This document shows, one piece after another, positions 27,368 to 34,678 of a stretch of 37,877 nt of DNA. Position numbers and translations under genes: made by a program. Source of the stretch: Gammaproteobacteria bacterium (GTDB taxonomy: Bacteria; Pseudomonadota; Gammaproteobacteria; Eutrophobiales; Eutrophobiaceae); contig JANQJZ010000003.1 of the NCBI GenBank assembly GCA_028281365.1, positions 1-37,877 of the forward strand, read 5' to 3'. The notes under the pieces were generated by a model that did no database searches, was not told the DNA's origin, and saw nothing but the letters and a program-made list of their open reading frames with translations. The number at the start of each line of letters is the position of its first letter. The stretch's first letter is position 1.

Positions 27368-27411
27368 TGATCTCGAGGTGCTATATAGTTATCTGTGACT
27401 TAACGAGATCA
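27368..27411 (+). promoter_or_regulatory. Inverted repeat in the probable xoxF leader
   Basis: TGATCTCG (27368-27375) and CGAGATCA (27404-27411) are exact inverted repeats separated by 28 bases, ending 33 bases before the xoxF start. They could form a leader RNA stem or be two half-sites for a regulator. The -10 candidate TATAGT lies within the loop. Confidence 0.4.
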
Positions 27412-27444
27412 AACACATGATCAACTAATATAGAGGAGGAGGTC

Positions 27445-29412
27445 ATGAGTAAACTATCAATAAAGAAATGGCTCGTTGCTATACTAGCATTAGGATTAGC
27501 GGCTCCAGTTATGGCGAACGATGAAGTTCGTAAACTGATCGATAATCCTAATTATTGGGCCTTCCCTGGTGGTGACTACAATAACTGGCGTTATACCGAG
27601 TTGAATCAAATCAACACGAAAAATGTTAGCAAACTGGTTACTGCCTGGACATTTTCAACCGGCCGTCTGCAAGGTCATGAAGGTGGACCTTTGGTTTTAC
27701 CACCAAGTGCTACAGGTTTAAAAACTGATCACTTGTACATCCACTCTTCATTCCCGAATGACGTTTTCGCTATCGACTTGGATACGCTTAATATCACCTG
27801 GTATTACGAGCCACAACAAGACGAAGCAGAAACCGTTCCTGTAATGTGCTGCGATATTGTAAACCGTGGCTTGGGTTACAGCATGGGTCAAATCTATCTA
27901 CAACAAGCTGACACCACATTGGTTGCTTTAACAGCTGATAAAGGTAAAGTAGTTTGGAGTGTAAAAAATGGTAGCGAGATTACTAACGATCTCAATTCCA
28001 AACCAGGACGCGGAGTTGGTCCAGCAAGTGGTATGACCAACACTAACGCGCCACATCCAATTAAAGACAAAATCTTTACCGGTTGTTCTGGTGCTGAGTT
28101 TGGTGTTCGTTGCTGGATCGCTGCATACAACGCTAAAGACGGTTCTTTGGCCTGGCGTGCATTCAGCATGGGTCCTGATGAAGACATTCTTTTTGATAAG
28201 AACACAACTTCATTAGGTAAGAAAGTTGGTAAAGACTCATCACTGAAGACTTGGTGTTCTAACGCTGACTGGAAAGCACCTTCTCGTGGTCCAAACAAAT
28301 GTAAAGGTTTGAGCGATCAGTGGAAAACGGGTGGTGGTTCAGTCTGGGGTTGGTGGCCTGCTGACTTCGACGAAAATCTTGTCTACTACGGCAACGGTAA
28401 CCCATCTACCTGGAACCCAGTCGTACGTCCTGGCGATAACAAATGGTCTATGACCATCTTTGCCCGTGACATCGATACCGGTATCGCTCGTTGGGCCTAT
28501 CAGATGACCCCACATGATGAGTGGGACTACGACGGTGTTAACGAAATGATCCTGGCTGACTTCAAAGTCAAGGGTAAGATGACCCCGGCCCTGGTTCACT
28601 TCGATCGTAATGGTTTCGCCTACACGATGAACCGTAAAACCGGTGCATTACTTGTTGCTGAAAAGTATGACCCGGCTGTTAACTGGGCGACCCACGTTGA
28701 CATGAAGACGGGTTATCCTCAAACGCTTGACCAGTTTTCAACCCACCACAACGGTGAAGACGTCGTTTCCAAGGACATCTGTCCTGCAGCACTTGGTACC
28801 AAGGATCAGCAGCCTGCTGCTTATTCTCCACGTACCAATCTGTTCTACGTCCCAACCAACCACGTTTGTATGACCTACGAACCAGTAAGTTATGCAGCTG
28901 GTGGTAACCAATACACGGCTGGTCAAGCCTACGTTAACGCTAACCTGACCATGTATCCTGCTGGCGCGGTTTGCCCGGATTGTCCTAACAACAATGCTGC
29001 TAAGGACAACATGGGTAACATGATCGCTTGGGACGCTGATAAAGGTAAGATCGTTTGGTCTATTCCTGAACAGTGGTCAGTCTGGTCAGGTGTTCTAGCT
29101 ACTGCTGGTGATGTTGTCTTCTATGGCACATTGGATGCGTATGCTAAAGTGGTTGATGCGAAGTCTGGTAAGCTGCTTTGGAAGTTCAAGGCACCTTCAG
29201 GCATCATCGGCAACTTCAACAGCTGGGCGCACAAAGGTAAGCAATACGTTGGTATCCTTTCAGGTATCGGTGGATGGGCTGGCGCTGTTGTCGCTATCCC
29301 GGGCTTAGCGGCTGCTCCAGACGAAGCGGCTCTGGGTGCGGTTGGTGGTTATCGTGCACTGTTAAATTCTGCGCGTAACGCTGGTATCTTATTGGTATTC
29401 AGCCTGCCATAA
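27445..29412 (+). CDS. xoxF: Lanthanide-type PQQ methanol dehydrogenase XoxF
   Basis: XoxF oxidises methanol in the periplasm with PQQ and a lanthanide ion. The 655-residue precursor has a signal peptide (cleavage near VMA-N), the vicinal disulfide Cys135-Cys136, metal ligands Glu218 (GAEFG) and Asn319 (GNGNP), catalytic Asp361 and the extra Asp363 (WDYDG). That second Asp marks lanthanide XoxF and is Ala in calcium MxaF. Cys446/Cys475 match the second conserved disulfide. Odd features are three further Cys pairs: 214/223, 271/286 in an insertion before WKTGGGS, and the CPDC at 510-513. An AGGAGGAGGT site precedes the ATG, predicting very high expression. It ends at its own terminator. The subclade is not assigned. 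Confidence 0.95.
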   Translation: MSKLSIKKWLVAILALGLAAPVMANDEVRKLIDNPNYWAFPGGDYNNWRYTELNQINTKNVSKLVTAWTFSTGRLQGHEGGPLVLPPSATGLKTDHLYIHSSFPNDVFAIDLDTLNITWYYEPQQDEAETVPVMCCDIVNRGLGYSMGQIYLQQADTTLVALTADKGKVVWSVKNGSEITNDLNSKPGRGVGPASGMTNTNAPHPIKDKIFTGCSGAEFGVRCWIAAYNAKDGSLAWRAFSMGPDEDILFDKNTTSLGKKVGKDSSLKTWCSNADWKAPSRGPNKCKGLSDQWKTGGGSVWGWWPADFDENLVYYGNGNPSTWNPVVRPGDNKWSMTIFARDIDTGIARWAYQMTPHDEWDYDGVNEMILADFKVKGKMTPALVHFDRNGFAYTMNRKTGALLVAEKYDPAVNWATHVDMKTGYPQTLDQFSTHHNGEDVVSKDICPAALGTKDQQPAAYSPRTNLFYVPTNHVCMTYEPVSYAAGGNQYTAGQAYVNANLTMYPAGAVCPDCPNNNAAKDNMGNMIAWDADKGKIVWSIPEQWSVWSGVLATAGDVVFYGTLDAYAKVVDAKSGKLLWKFKAPSGIIGNFNSWAHKGKQYVGILSGIGGWAGAVVAIPGLAAAPDEAALGAVGGYRALLNSARNAGILLVFSLP

Positions 29413-29453
29413 GCCCATACCTTATAGGCAATAACAGACGTAAGTTTGTTAAT

Positions 29454-29484
29454 AATCCCCGACACTTGTGTCGGGGATTTTTTT
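29454..29484 (+). terminator. Strong terminator after xoxF
   Basis: AATCCCCGACAC (29454-29465) pairs perfectly with GTGTCGGGGATT (29468-29479), giving a 12-bp stem with a T-run. It separates xoxF from the copper-protein gene, so xoxF is probably monocistronic. Confidence 0.95.
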
Positions 29485-29731
29485 ATGAATAAGACGAGCT
29501 ATGTTTTTACCATTCGAGGAAAAGTTCCATTAAATTAATGGTTATAATCAAGAACTTGAACTGAAATCACATGTCAATTTTGATAAAGGTTCAGGATATT
29601 AAAGAGAATAATTTTAGGATTTTTTGTAAATTGATTTGACATTGAAAGCAAAGACACATTTAATCTCGCCTTTTTTGATTTTAAGAGAAAAGCTAAAAAT
29701 ATATATAAGTACTAAATTGGAGATGACTATC
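29485..29731 (+). promoter_or_regulatory. Intergenic region before the cupredoxin gene
   Basis: AT-rich sequence with no gene. It contains the promoter described separately at 29636-29664 and an approximately 60-base leader ending in TTGGAG nine bases before the chosen ATG. I see none of the AGAATTCT palindromes found upstream of xoxF here. Confidence 0.6.
29636..29664 (+). promoter_or_regulatory. Sigma70 promoter for the cupredoxin-xoxJ operon
   Basis: A perfect -35 TTGACA (29636-29641) is followed by 17 bases and TTTAAT (29659-29664), five of six to consensus. Transcription would start near 29671, about 60 bases ahead of the coding start. Confidence 0.75.
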
Positions 29732-30175
29732 ATGATGACAAGAAAATTAGTGGCAATAATGGTTGCAGCTCTTGCATTTGTTTTGCCAAATCTTGCCAGT
29801 GCAGCTGAACATACCGTTAACGCAGAAGCACGTGTATTTAAGCCTGCAATTATCTATATCCAACCGGGTGATACCGTTAATTTTACCAATATGACCTCTC
29901 ATAATGCAGTCAGCTACCTGACACCTGAAGGCGGTACTGAATTCGGTACTCGAGGACAGTTTCCTGGTGGTAGCTTTAACGTAAAACCTGATAAACCAGG
30001 CATCTGGGGCTATGTATGTGAACCTCACATTGGCTTTGGCATGGTCGGTGTTATCGTTGTCGGTGATATTTCTGAAGAGGACAAAGCGGCTGCCAAGAAA
30101 AAGGCGATGGAAACCCTTGAAGGTCCATTCAAGCGTGTCATTGGTAAAGTAAACAAGATTAAGCCTACCAAATAA
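29732..30175 (+). CDS. Pseudoazurin-type blue copper protein (cupredoxin)
   Basis: This small periplasmic electron carrier holds one type I copper. With ATG 29732 the precursor is 147 residues with a signal peptide (cleavage near ASA-A). The copper ligands fit pseudoazurin exactly in spacing: His57 (TSHN), then Cys96, His99 and Met104 in YVCEPHIGFGM. PGDTVNF and the C-terminal two-helix extension (DKAAAKKKAMETL) also match pseudoazurin. Longer in-frame starts at 29636 and 29723 fit the signal peptide or RBS less well. It lies between xoxF and xoxJ, where the cytochrome XoxG normally occurs, so it may accept electrons from XoxF. Confidence 0.9.
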   Translation: MMTRKLVAIMVAALAFVLPNLASAAEHTVNAEARVFKPAIIYIQPGDTVNFTNMTSHNAVSYLTPEGGTEFGTRGQFPGGSFNVKPDKPGIWGYVCEPHIGFGMVGVIVVGDISEEDKAAAKKKAMETLEGPFKRVIGKVNKIKPTK

Positions 30176-30192
30176 TAACCTAGTTGAGGAAC

Positions 30193-30213
30193 AGCCCGCT
30201 CCAGTAGCGGGCT
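30193..30213 (+). other. Hairpin between cupredoxin and xoxJ genes
   Basis: AGCCCGCT (30193-30200) pairs with AGCGGGCT (30206-30213) around CCAGT. No T-tract follows, so it is more likely a 3' stability or partial attenuation structure that favours the cupredoxin message over xoxJ. It ends 10 bases before the xoxJ start, which lacks an obvious ribosome-binding site. Confidence 0.6.
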
Positions 30214-30223
30214 ATAAAATCTT

Positions 30224-31057
30224 ATGAAAAAAATACTTCTCTTTTTATGTCTGATTTCAACTGCACAGTTCGGCTTGGCTGAAGATTTACCTGATAAGGA
30301 AAACCTCAAGGTCTGTGCTGATCCTTACATGTTGCCTTTTTCCAATCAAAAGGGCGAAGGCTATGAAAACAAGATTGCGGAGTTATTTGCAAAAAAATTA
30401 GGCCTTGGACTCAAATACGAATTTTTCCCTCAACGCATGGGTTTCATCAGAAACACCCTAAAGGCAGAATCAGAAGATCGGCCTGGTTTTAAATGTGATC
30501 TTGTGATGAGTGTCCCTACTAATTTCGAACTTGCTGCTACAACTGATCCCTATTTCACATCTACATATGTATTAGTTTATGCAAAAGGGAGAAAACTTGA
30601 TTCAATTACCGATCCCTCTATGCTATCAGCGTTTGTCAATGAACAAGGTAATAAAGTACGGTTTGGTCTGACAGATCGCGGACCTGCACAGCTTTGGGTA
30701 GCCAGGAATAGTCTTCTTGGTAGTATTGCACCATACCAGGCACAACCTGGTGATCCTAAATCAAATCCTGGATTAAAAATGCTCGAAGATATCGTTTCAG
30801 ACAAGATTGATGCTGCAATTATCTGGGGCCCGATGGCAGGTTATCATGCAAAAAAATATAAGGATCAGTCTGAACTGGTCCTGTTGCCTCTGATAGACAA
30901 TCCTGAAATACCGGAGATGCGTTTTAACTACAGCTTTTCCATGGCTGTACGCTATGGAGAAAAAGCCTGGAAGGAAAAAATCAACAAGCTAATCAAGGAT
31001 AATCAGTCGGAAATTGAACAGATACTAAATGATTATGGTGTGCCATTGATTAAATAG
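30224..31057 (+). CDS. xoxJ: XoxJ/MxaJ-type periplasmic binding protein
   Basis: The 277-residue precursor (signal cleavage near GLA-E) belongs to the quinoprotein dehydrogenase-associated family of ABC-type solute-binding proteins. LKVCADPYMLPFSNQKGEGYENKIAELFA and FPQRMGFIRNTLKAE are diagnostic segments; the first is quoted here only by its landmarks CADP, PFSN and GEGYENK. XoxJ is thought to help activate or assemble XoxF; no transporter genes accompany it. It follows the cupredoxin gene and a hairpin, and precedes an unknown secreted protein by 16 bases. Confidence 0.9.
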   Translation: MKKILLFLCLISTAQFGLAEDLPDKENLKVCADPYMLPFSNQKGEGYENKIAELFAKKLGLGLKYEFFPQRMGFIRNTLKAESEDRPGFKCDLVMSVPTNFELAATTDPYFTSTYVLVYAKGRKLDSITDPSMLSAFVNEQGNKVRFGLTDRGPAQLWVARNSLLGSIAPYQAQPGDPKSNPGLKMLEDIVSDKIDAAIIWGPMAGYHAKKYKDQSELVLLPLIDNPEIPEMRFNYSFSMAVRYGEKAWKEKINKLIKDNQSEIEQILNDYGVPLIK

Positions 31058-31073
31058 ATTAAGAGTTATTCTA

Positions 31074-31880
31074 ATGAGAAAAATAAATTACATTTTTATA
31101 CCAATTTTGATCTCTTTTACTTTGAGTATTGCTCAAGCTGAAGAAAATAATAAGAACGCCATACAAGCTAAATCTATGAAGGGTGGTGGTACACCACTTA
31201 CTGAGGAAGAACTGGATGCAAGTTTAGGTCGCTATGGGGAAGCCGAAGAAATACCAGAAGGCTTTCAGTTCAATAACGCTGAAATGAAGCTTTGGTTAAC
31301 TGATCATTTAGGAAATATTGAAAAGCCATTAAGTCTATATTATGAATTTGTTAAGAGTGGCAGTTTGGAAGAAAACTTCATCGATTCTATTTATCTAAAA
31401 GTTGTTGAATTAAATGAAGATGGTACTAAAAATACCCTTTTAGATTTTTTTACTGGGGACAGAAAACAATTAATTACTGGTAATCAAGTAACGAACATTA
31501 CAGGTAACCCGATAATCGGTATCTATATGCAAGGCGATGTTTATGAAATGATGAGGTTAACGGATGGACACTGGCGTCATTTTCAGAAATCAATCAAGGT
31601 ATCTCTTAGAAAAGATGCAGTAGTTGAATCAACCACAATAGAGTTTAATGGTAAGCAATACCCAGCTGAAAAGATTTATTTTTCTCCTTATTTAAAAGAT
31701 CCACATCGACGAGATTTCGAAAAGTATGCTGATAAGTATTATGAATTTACTTTTTCTGATGAAATCCCCGGAACACTTTATCAGATCAAAACAGTCATTC
31801 CTGATAATAGTAAGGAACAGGCTGAACCACTTATCGAAGAAGTTTTAACATTAATAAATGTGAAAGCCAACGAATCTTGA
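31074..31880 (+). CDS. Secreted protein of unknown function linked to xoxJ
   Basis: The 268-residue precursor has a signal peptide (cleavage near AQA-E) and no Cys in the mature part. After a Gly/Lys linker it has an acidic region (TEEELDASLGRYGEAEE), then a mainly strand-rich domain with NITGNPIIGIYMQGDVYEM and HRRDFEKYADKYYEFTF segments. I do not recognise a family. It is 16 bases downstream of xoxJ on the same strand, so it is probably co-transcribed with the cupredoxin and xoxJ genes. It may be a periplasmic accessory factor for methanol oxidation. Confidence 0.78.
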   Translation: MRKINYIFIPILISFTLSIAQAEENNKNAIQAKSMKGGGTPLTEEELDASLGRYGEAEEIPEGFQFNNAEMKLWLTDHLGNIEKPLSLYYEFVKSGSLEENFIDSIYLKVVELNEDGTKNTLLDFFTGDRKQLITGNQVTNITGNPIIGIYMQGDVYEMMRLTDGHWRHFQKSIKVSLRKDAVVESTTIEFNGKQYPAEKIYFSPYLKDPHRRDFEKYADKYYEFTFSDEIPGTLYQIKTVIPDNSKEQAEPLIEEVLTLINVKANES

Positions 31881-31887
31881 TTTTTAT

Positions 31888-34677
31888 TTAAGCTACATTT
31901 CTACTAATTTGATCATTTGCACGCGTTCCTTTCTTTAAATTAACGGCACAGAACTTGAATTCCGGTATCTTACCGTGAGGATCTAATTCCTCATTGGTGA
32001 TCAGGTTGGCGGCAGCTTCACTAAATGTAAATGGCATCATGACGACACCTTCCAGCATGTGTTCATCAGCACGGGTTGTAGCCGCAATTCTACCCCGGCG
32101 GGATTCCACAACTAATATATCACCGGTTTTAAGACTAAATTTCTCCAGGTCTTTTGGGTTAATCATGATACAAGGTCCAGGTTCAATAGCATCCAGCACA
32201 CGAGAATGACGCGTCATGGTACCTGTATGCCAATGTTCGAGTTGGCGACCGGTTACAAATATATAAGGAAATTTACTATCGGGTAGTTCTGCCGCTTCAA
32301 TATAATCGGCTGGTACAAAACGACCTCTGCCATCCTCAGTTGGGAAAATACCGTCTTTAAAAATAATAGGTTCCCCAGGATCACCTTCGTCTCTAAGTGG
32401 ATAAGTTAATGAATCTTCTTGATCAAGACGCTCCCAGGTAATACCTGCCATACTCGGAACGGCTTTACGGATTTCTTCAAAAATTTCTTCTGGTCCCTGG
32501 TAATTCCAGTCAAGACCAATTCGATTCGCAATTTCCTGAATAATCCAGAGGTCTTGTTTTGCTTCTCCAGGTGGATCGATTGCCTGACGTCCGATTTGCA
32601 CCCGGCGATCAGTGTTAGTAAATGTTCCTGTTTTTTCAGCAAAAGCAGATGCCGGTAATATCACGTCAGCATAGCTACACGTCTCTGTAAAGAAGATGTC
32701 TTGTACGACGCAATGTTCTAATCTGGATAATGCCTCGCGAGCATGATTCAGGTTTGGATCGGACATGGCCGGGTTTTCACCCATGATATACAGTCCATTG
32801 ATATCATCATCATGTATGGCATGCATGATCTCAACGACAGTCTTACCCGTATTCGGGTCAAGCTCTTTTCCCCAAAGTTTTTCAAATTTTTCCCTTACTT
32901 CAGGATCAGTAACCGGTTGATAATCCGGATAGACCATTGGGATTAAACCCACATCGGAAGCACCTTGTACATTATTTTGACCTCGTAGAGGATGTAGGCC
33001 TGTACTGGGCCTTCCAATTTGTCCGGTCATTAATGCCAGTGAAATCAGACATCGGGCATTATCCGTACCATGAATATGTTGGGATATACCCATACCCCAA
33101 AAAATAATTGCTGTTTCTGCAGTTGCATAAAGGCGTGCTACAGTTTTAATGGTTTCTGGAGGTATGGCACAGATTGGCGCAACATCTTCAGGGCTGTATT
33201 TAAGTACGGTTTCTTTTAATGCCTCAAAGCCATCAGTGTGTTCATCAATAAATTTTTGGTTCTGCAGTTTTTCAGTAATGATGGTATGCATTATTGCATT
33301 TAAAAGTAATACATCAGTACCTGGTCTTAATTGTAAAAGATGCTCAGCATGGAGATACATCTCAGACCCATAAGGTTCAATCAAGATTAATTTACTTCCA
33401 CGCTCGGTCGCATTTTTGATAAATGTTGCAGCAACAGGGTGGTTATCATTAGGTCTTGCTCCGATAACGATAATGACCTCGGCCTCAGAACCATCTGCCA
33501 CTTGGTTGGAAACTGCACCCGAGCCTATTGTTTCTAATAAGGCCGCGACAGAAGAGGCGTGGCACAAGCGGGTACAATGATCGACATTGTTGGTACCGAA
33601 ACCTGCACGTACCAGTTTTTGTACCAGATACGCTTCTTCATTACTGCCTTTGGCACAGCCGAATCCGGCAAGTGCTTCAGGTCCATTCGCATCGCGGATC
33701 TTTTTCAAACCATCTGCAGCAAAATCCAGGGCCTCTTCCCAGGTGGCTTCTCTAAAATATTTATGTACCTCCAAAGGATCGATTAATGCCGGTGTCTTTT
33801 CAGCATCATCACGGCGTATTAAGGGTTTGGTTAATCGATCCGGGTGATGGACATAATCAAAACCATAACGACCTTTGACACATAGTCGACTTTTATTAGC
33901 AGGACCATCCCGACCTTCAACATATTGGATATGATTATTTTTTACATTAAATGTTAACAGACAACCAACACCACAGTACGGGCAAACCGAATCAACTTTT
34001 TTATCCGGTTCGATCAAGCCAACATTTTTTGCCGGCATTAATGCACCAGTAGGGCAGGCCTGTACACATTCACCGCAGGCTACACAGGTACTCTCTCCCA
34101 TAGGTTCTGCCATATCAAAGACAATCTGTGATTTATTACCACGAAATGCATATCCAATAACGTCGTTAACCTGTTCTTCACGACAAGCACGAATACAACG
34201 TGTACATTGAATACAGGCATCCAGGTTTACTGCAATTGCAGGATGAGAGAGGTCCGGTTTGACCTGTTTACGTTGATGAAATCTTGGATCATAAATTCCA
34301 AATTTATTGGCCCAGTAATCCAGTTCTGAATTTAACGTGTATGGTGACTTTCCCTGTTGCGGCATATCGGAAAGTAATAACTCCAGGACCATCTTTTGTG
34401 AGTGGATAGCACGTTCATTGTCACTTTCCACTTTCATTCCTTCTGTTGGCTGCCGACAACATGAAGGTGCCAAAACACGTTCGCCTTCGATCTCAACCAT
34501 GCAAGCACGACAATTTCCATCAGGACGATAGCCCTCTTTATAGCAGAGATGCGGGATTTCAATATCGTTGCGTTTAGCTGTTTGAAGTATGGTTTCATCG
34601 CCATAAGCTTCGATGTCTTGTCCATTAAGACTGAAGGTCGTTACTTTTTCATTCATAAATTTTGGATTAGCCGCCAT
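31888..34677 (-). CDS. NAD-type formate dehydrogenase, catalytic (alpha) subunit
   Basis: This cytoplasmic Mo/W-bis-pterin enzyme oxidises formate to CO2. I chose ATG 34677 (MAANPKF, 929 residues), one base after the stop of the beta-subunit gene; an upstream in-frame start would overlap that gene. A [2Fe-2S] domain uses Cys45, 56, 59 and 73. Two 4Fe-4S motifs follow: CIQCTRCIRAC from 155 and CVACGECVQAC from 198. Another cluster uses CPYCGVGC from 232 plus Cys266. Cys372 (CTRLCHASS) sits where some relatives have selenocysteine. The architecture matches Methylobacterium Fdh1A. The metal, W or Mo, cannot be read from sequence. Confidence 0.93.
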   Translation of the reverse strand: MAANPKFMNEKVTTFSLNGQDIEAYGDETILQTAKRNDIEIPHLCYKEGYRPDGNCRACMVEIEGERVLAPSCCRQPTEGMKVESDNERAIHSQKMVLELLLSDMPQQGKSPYTLNSELDYWANKFGIYDPRFHQRKQVKPDLSHPAIAVNLDACIQCTRCIRACREEQVNDVIGYAFRGNKSQIVFDMAEPMGESTCVACGECVQACPTGALMPAKNVGLIEPDKKVDSVCPYCGVGCLLTFNVKNNHIQYVEGRDGPANKSRLCVKGRYGFDYVHHPDRLTKPLIRRDDAEKTPALIDPLEVHKYFREATWEEALDFAADGLKKIRDANGPEALAGFGCAKGSNEEAYLVQKLVRAGFGTNNVDHCTRLCHASSVAALLETIGSGAVSNQVADGSEAEVIIVIGARPNDNHPVAATFIKNATERGSKLILIEPYGSEMYLHAEHLLQLRPGTDVLLLNAIMHTIITEKLQNQKFIDEHTDGFEALKETVLKYSPEDVAPICAIPPETIKTVARLYATAETAIIFWGMGISQHIHGTDNARCLISLALMTGQIGRPSTGLHPLRGQNNVQGASDVGLIPMVYPDYQPVTDPEVREKFEKLWGKELDPNTGKTVVEIMHAIHDDDINGLYIMGENPAMSDPNLNHAREALSRLEHCVVQDIFFTETCSYADVILPASAFAEKTGTFTNTDRRVQIGRQAIDPPGEAKQDLWIIQEIANRIGLDWNYQGPEEIFEEIRKAVPSMAGITWERLDQEDSLTYPLRDEGDPGEPIIFKDGIFPTEDGRGRFVPADYIEAAELPDSKFPYIFVTGRQLEHWHTGTMTRHSRVLDAIEPGPCIMINPKDLEKFSLKTGDILVVESRRGRIAATTRADEHMLEGVVMMPFTFSEAAANLITNEELDPHGKIPEFKFCAVNLKKGTRANDQISRNVA

Positions 34678-34678
34678 C

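Larger units (their letters stand above)
26737..27444. promoter_or_regulatory. 708-bp divergent regulatory region between SoxYZ-like gene and xoxF
   Basis: This AT-rich gap has no convincing open reading frame. It contains two similar palindromes (27009-27023 and 27114-27128), a near-palindrome with GGGAAAATTTCC (26979-26994), an 8-bp inverted repeat in the probable xoxF leader (27368-27411), and a very strong ribosome-binding site. Its length and content suggest multi-site control of both divergent genes. No clean TTGACA/TATAAT pair stands out for xoxF; TATAGT at 27384-27389 is the best -10 candidate. Confidence 0.65.

Noticed and set aside
29636-29731. Longer cupredoxin start at 29636
   Set aside because: That start lies within the -35 promoter box and would add about 32 residues before a standard signal peptide.
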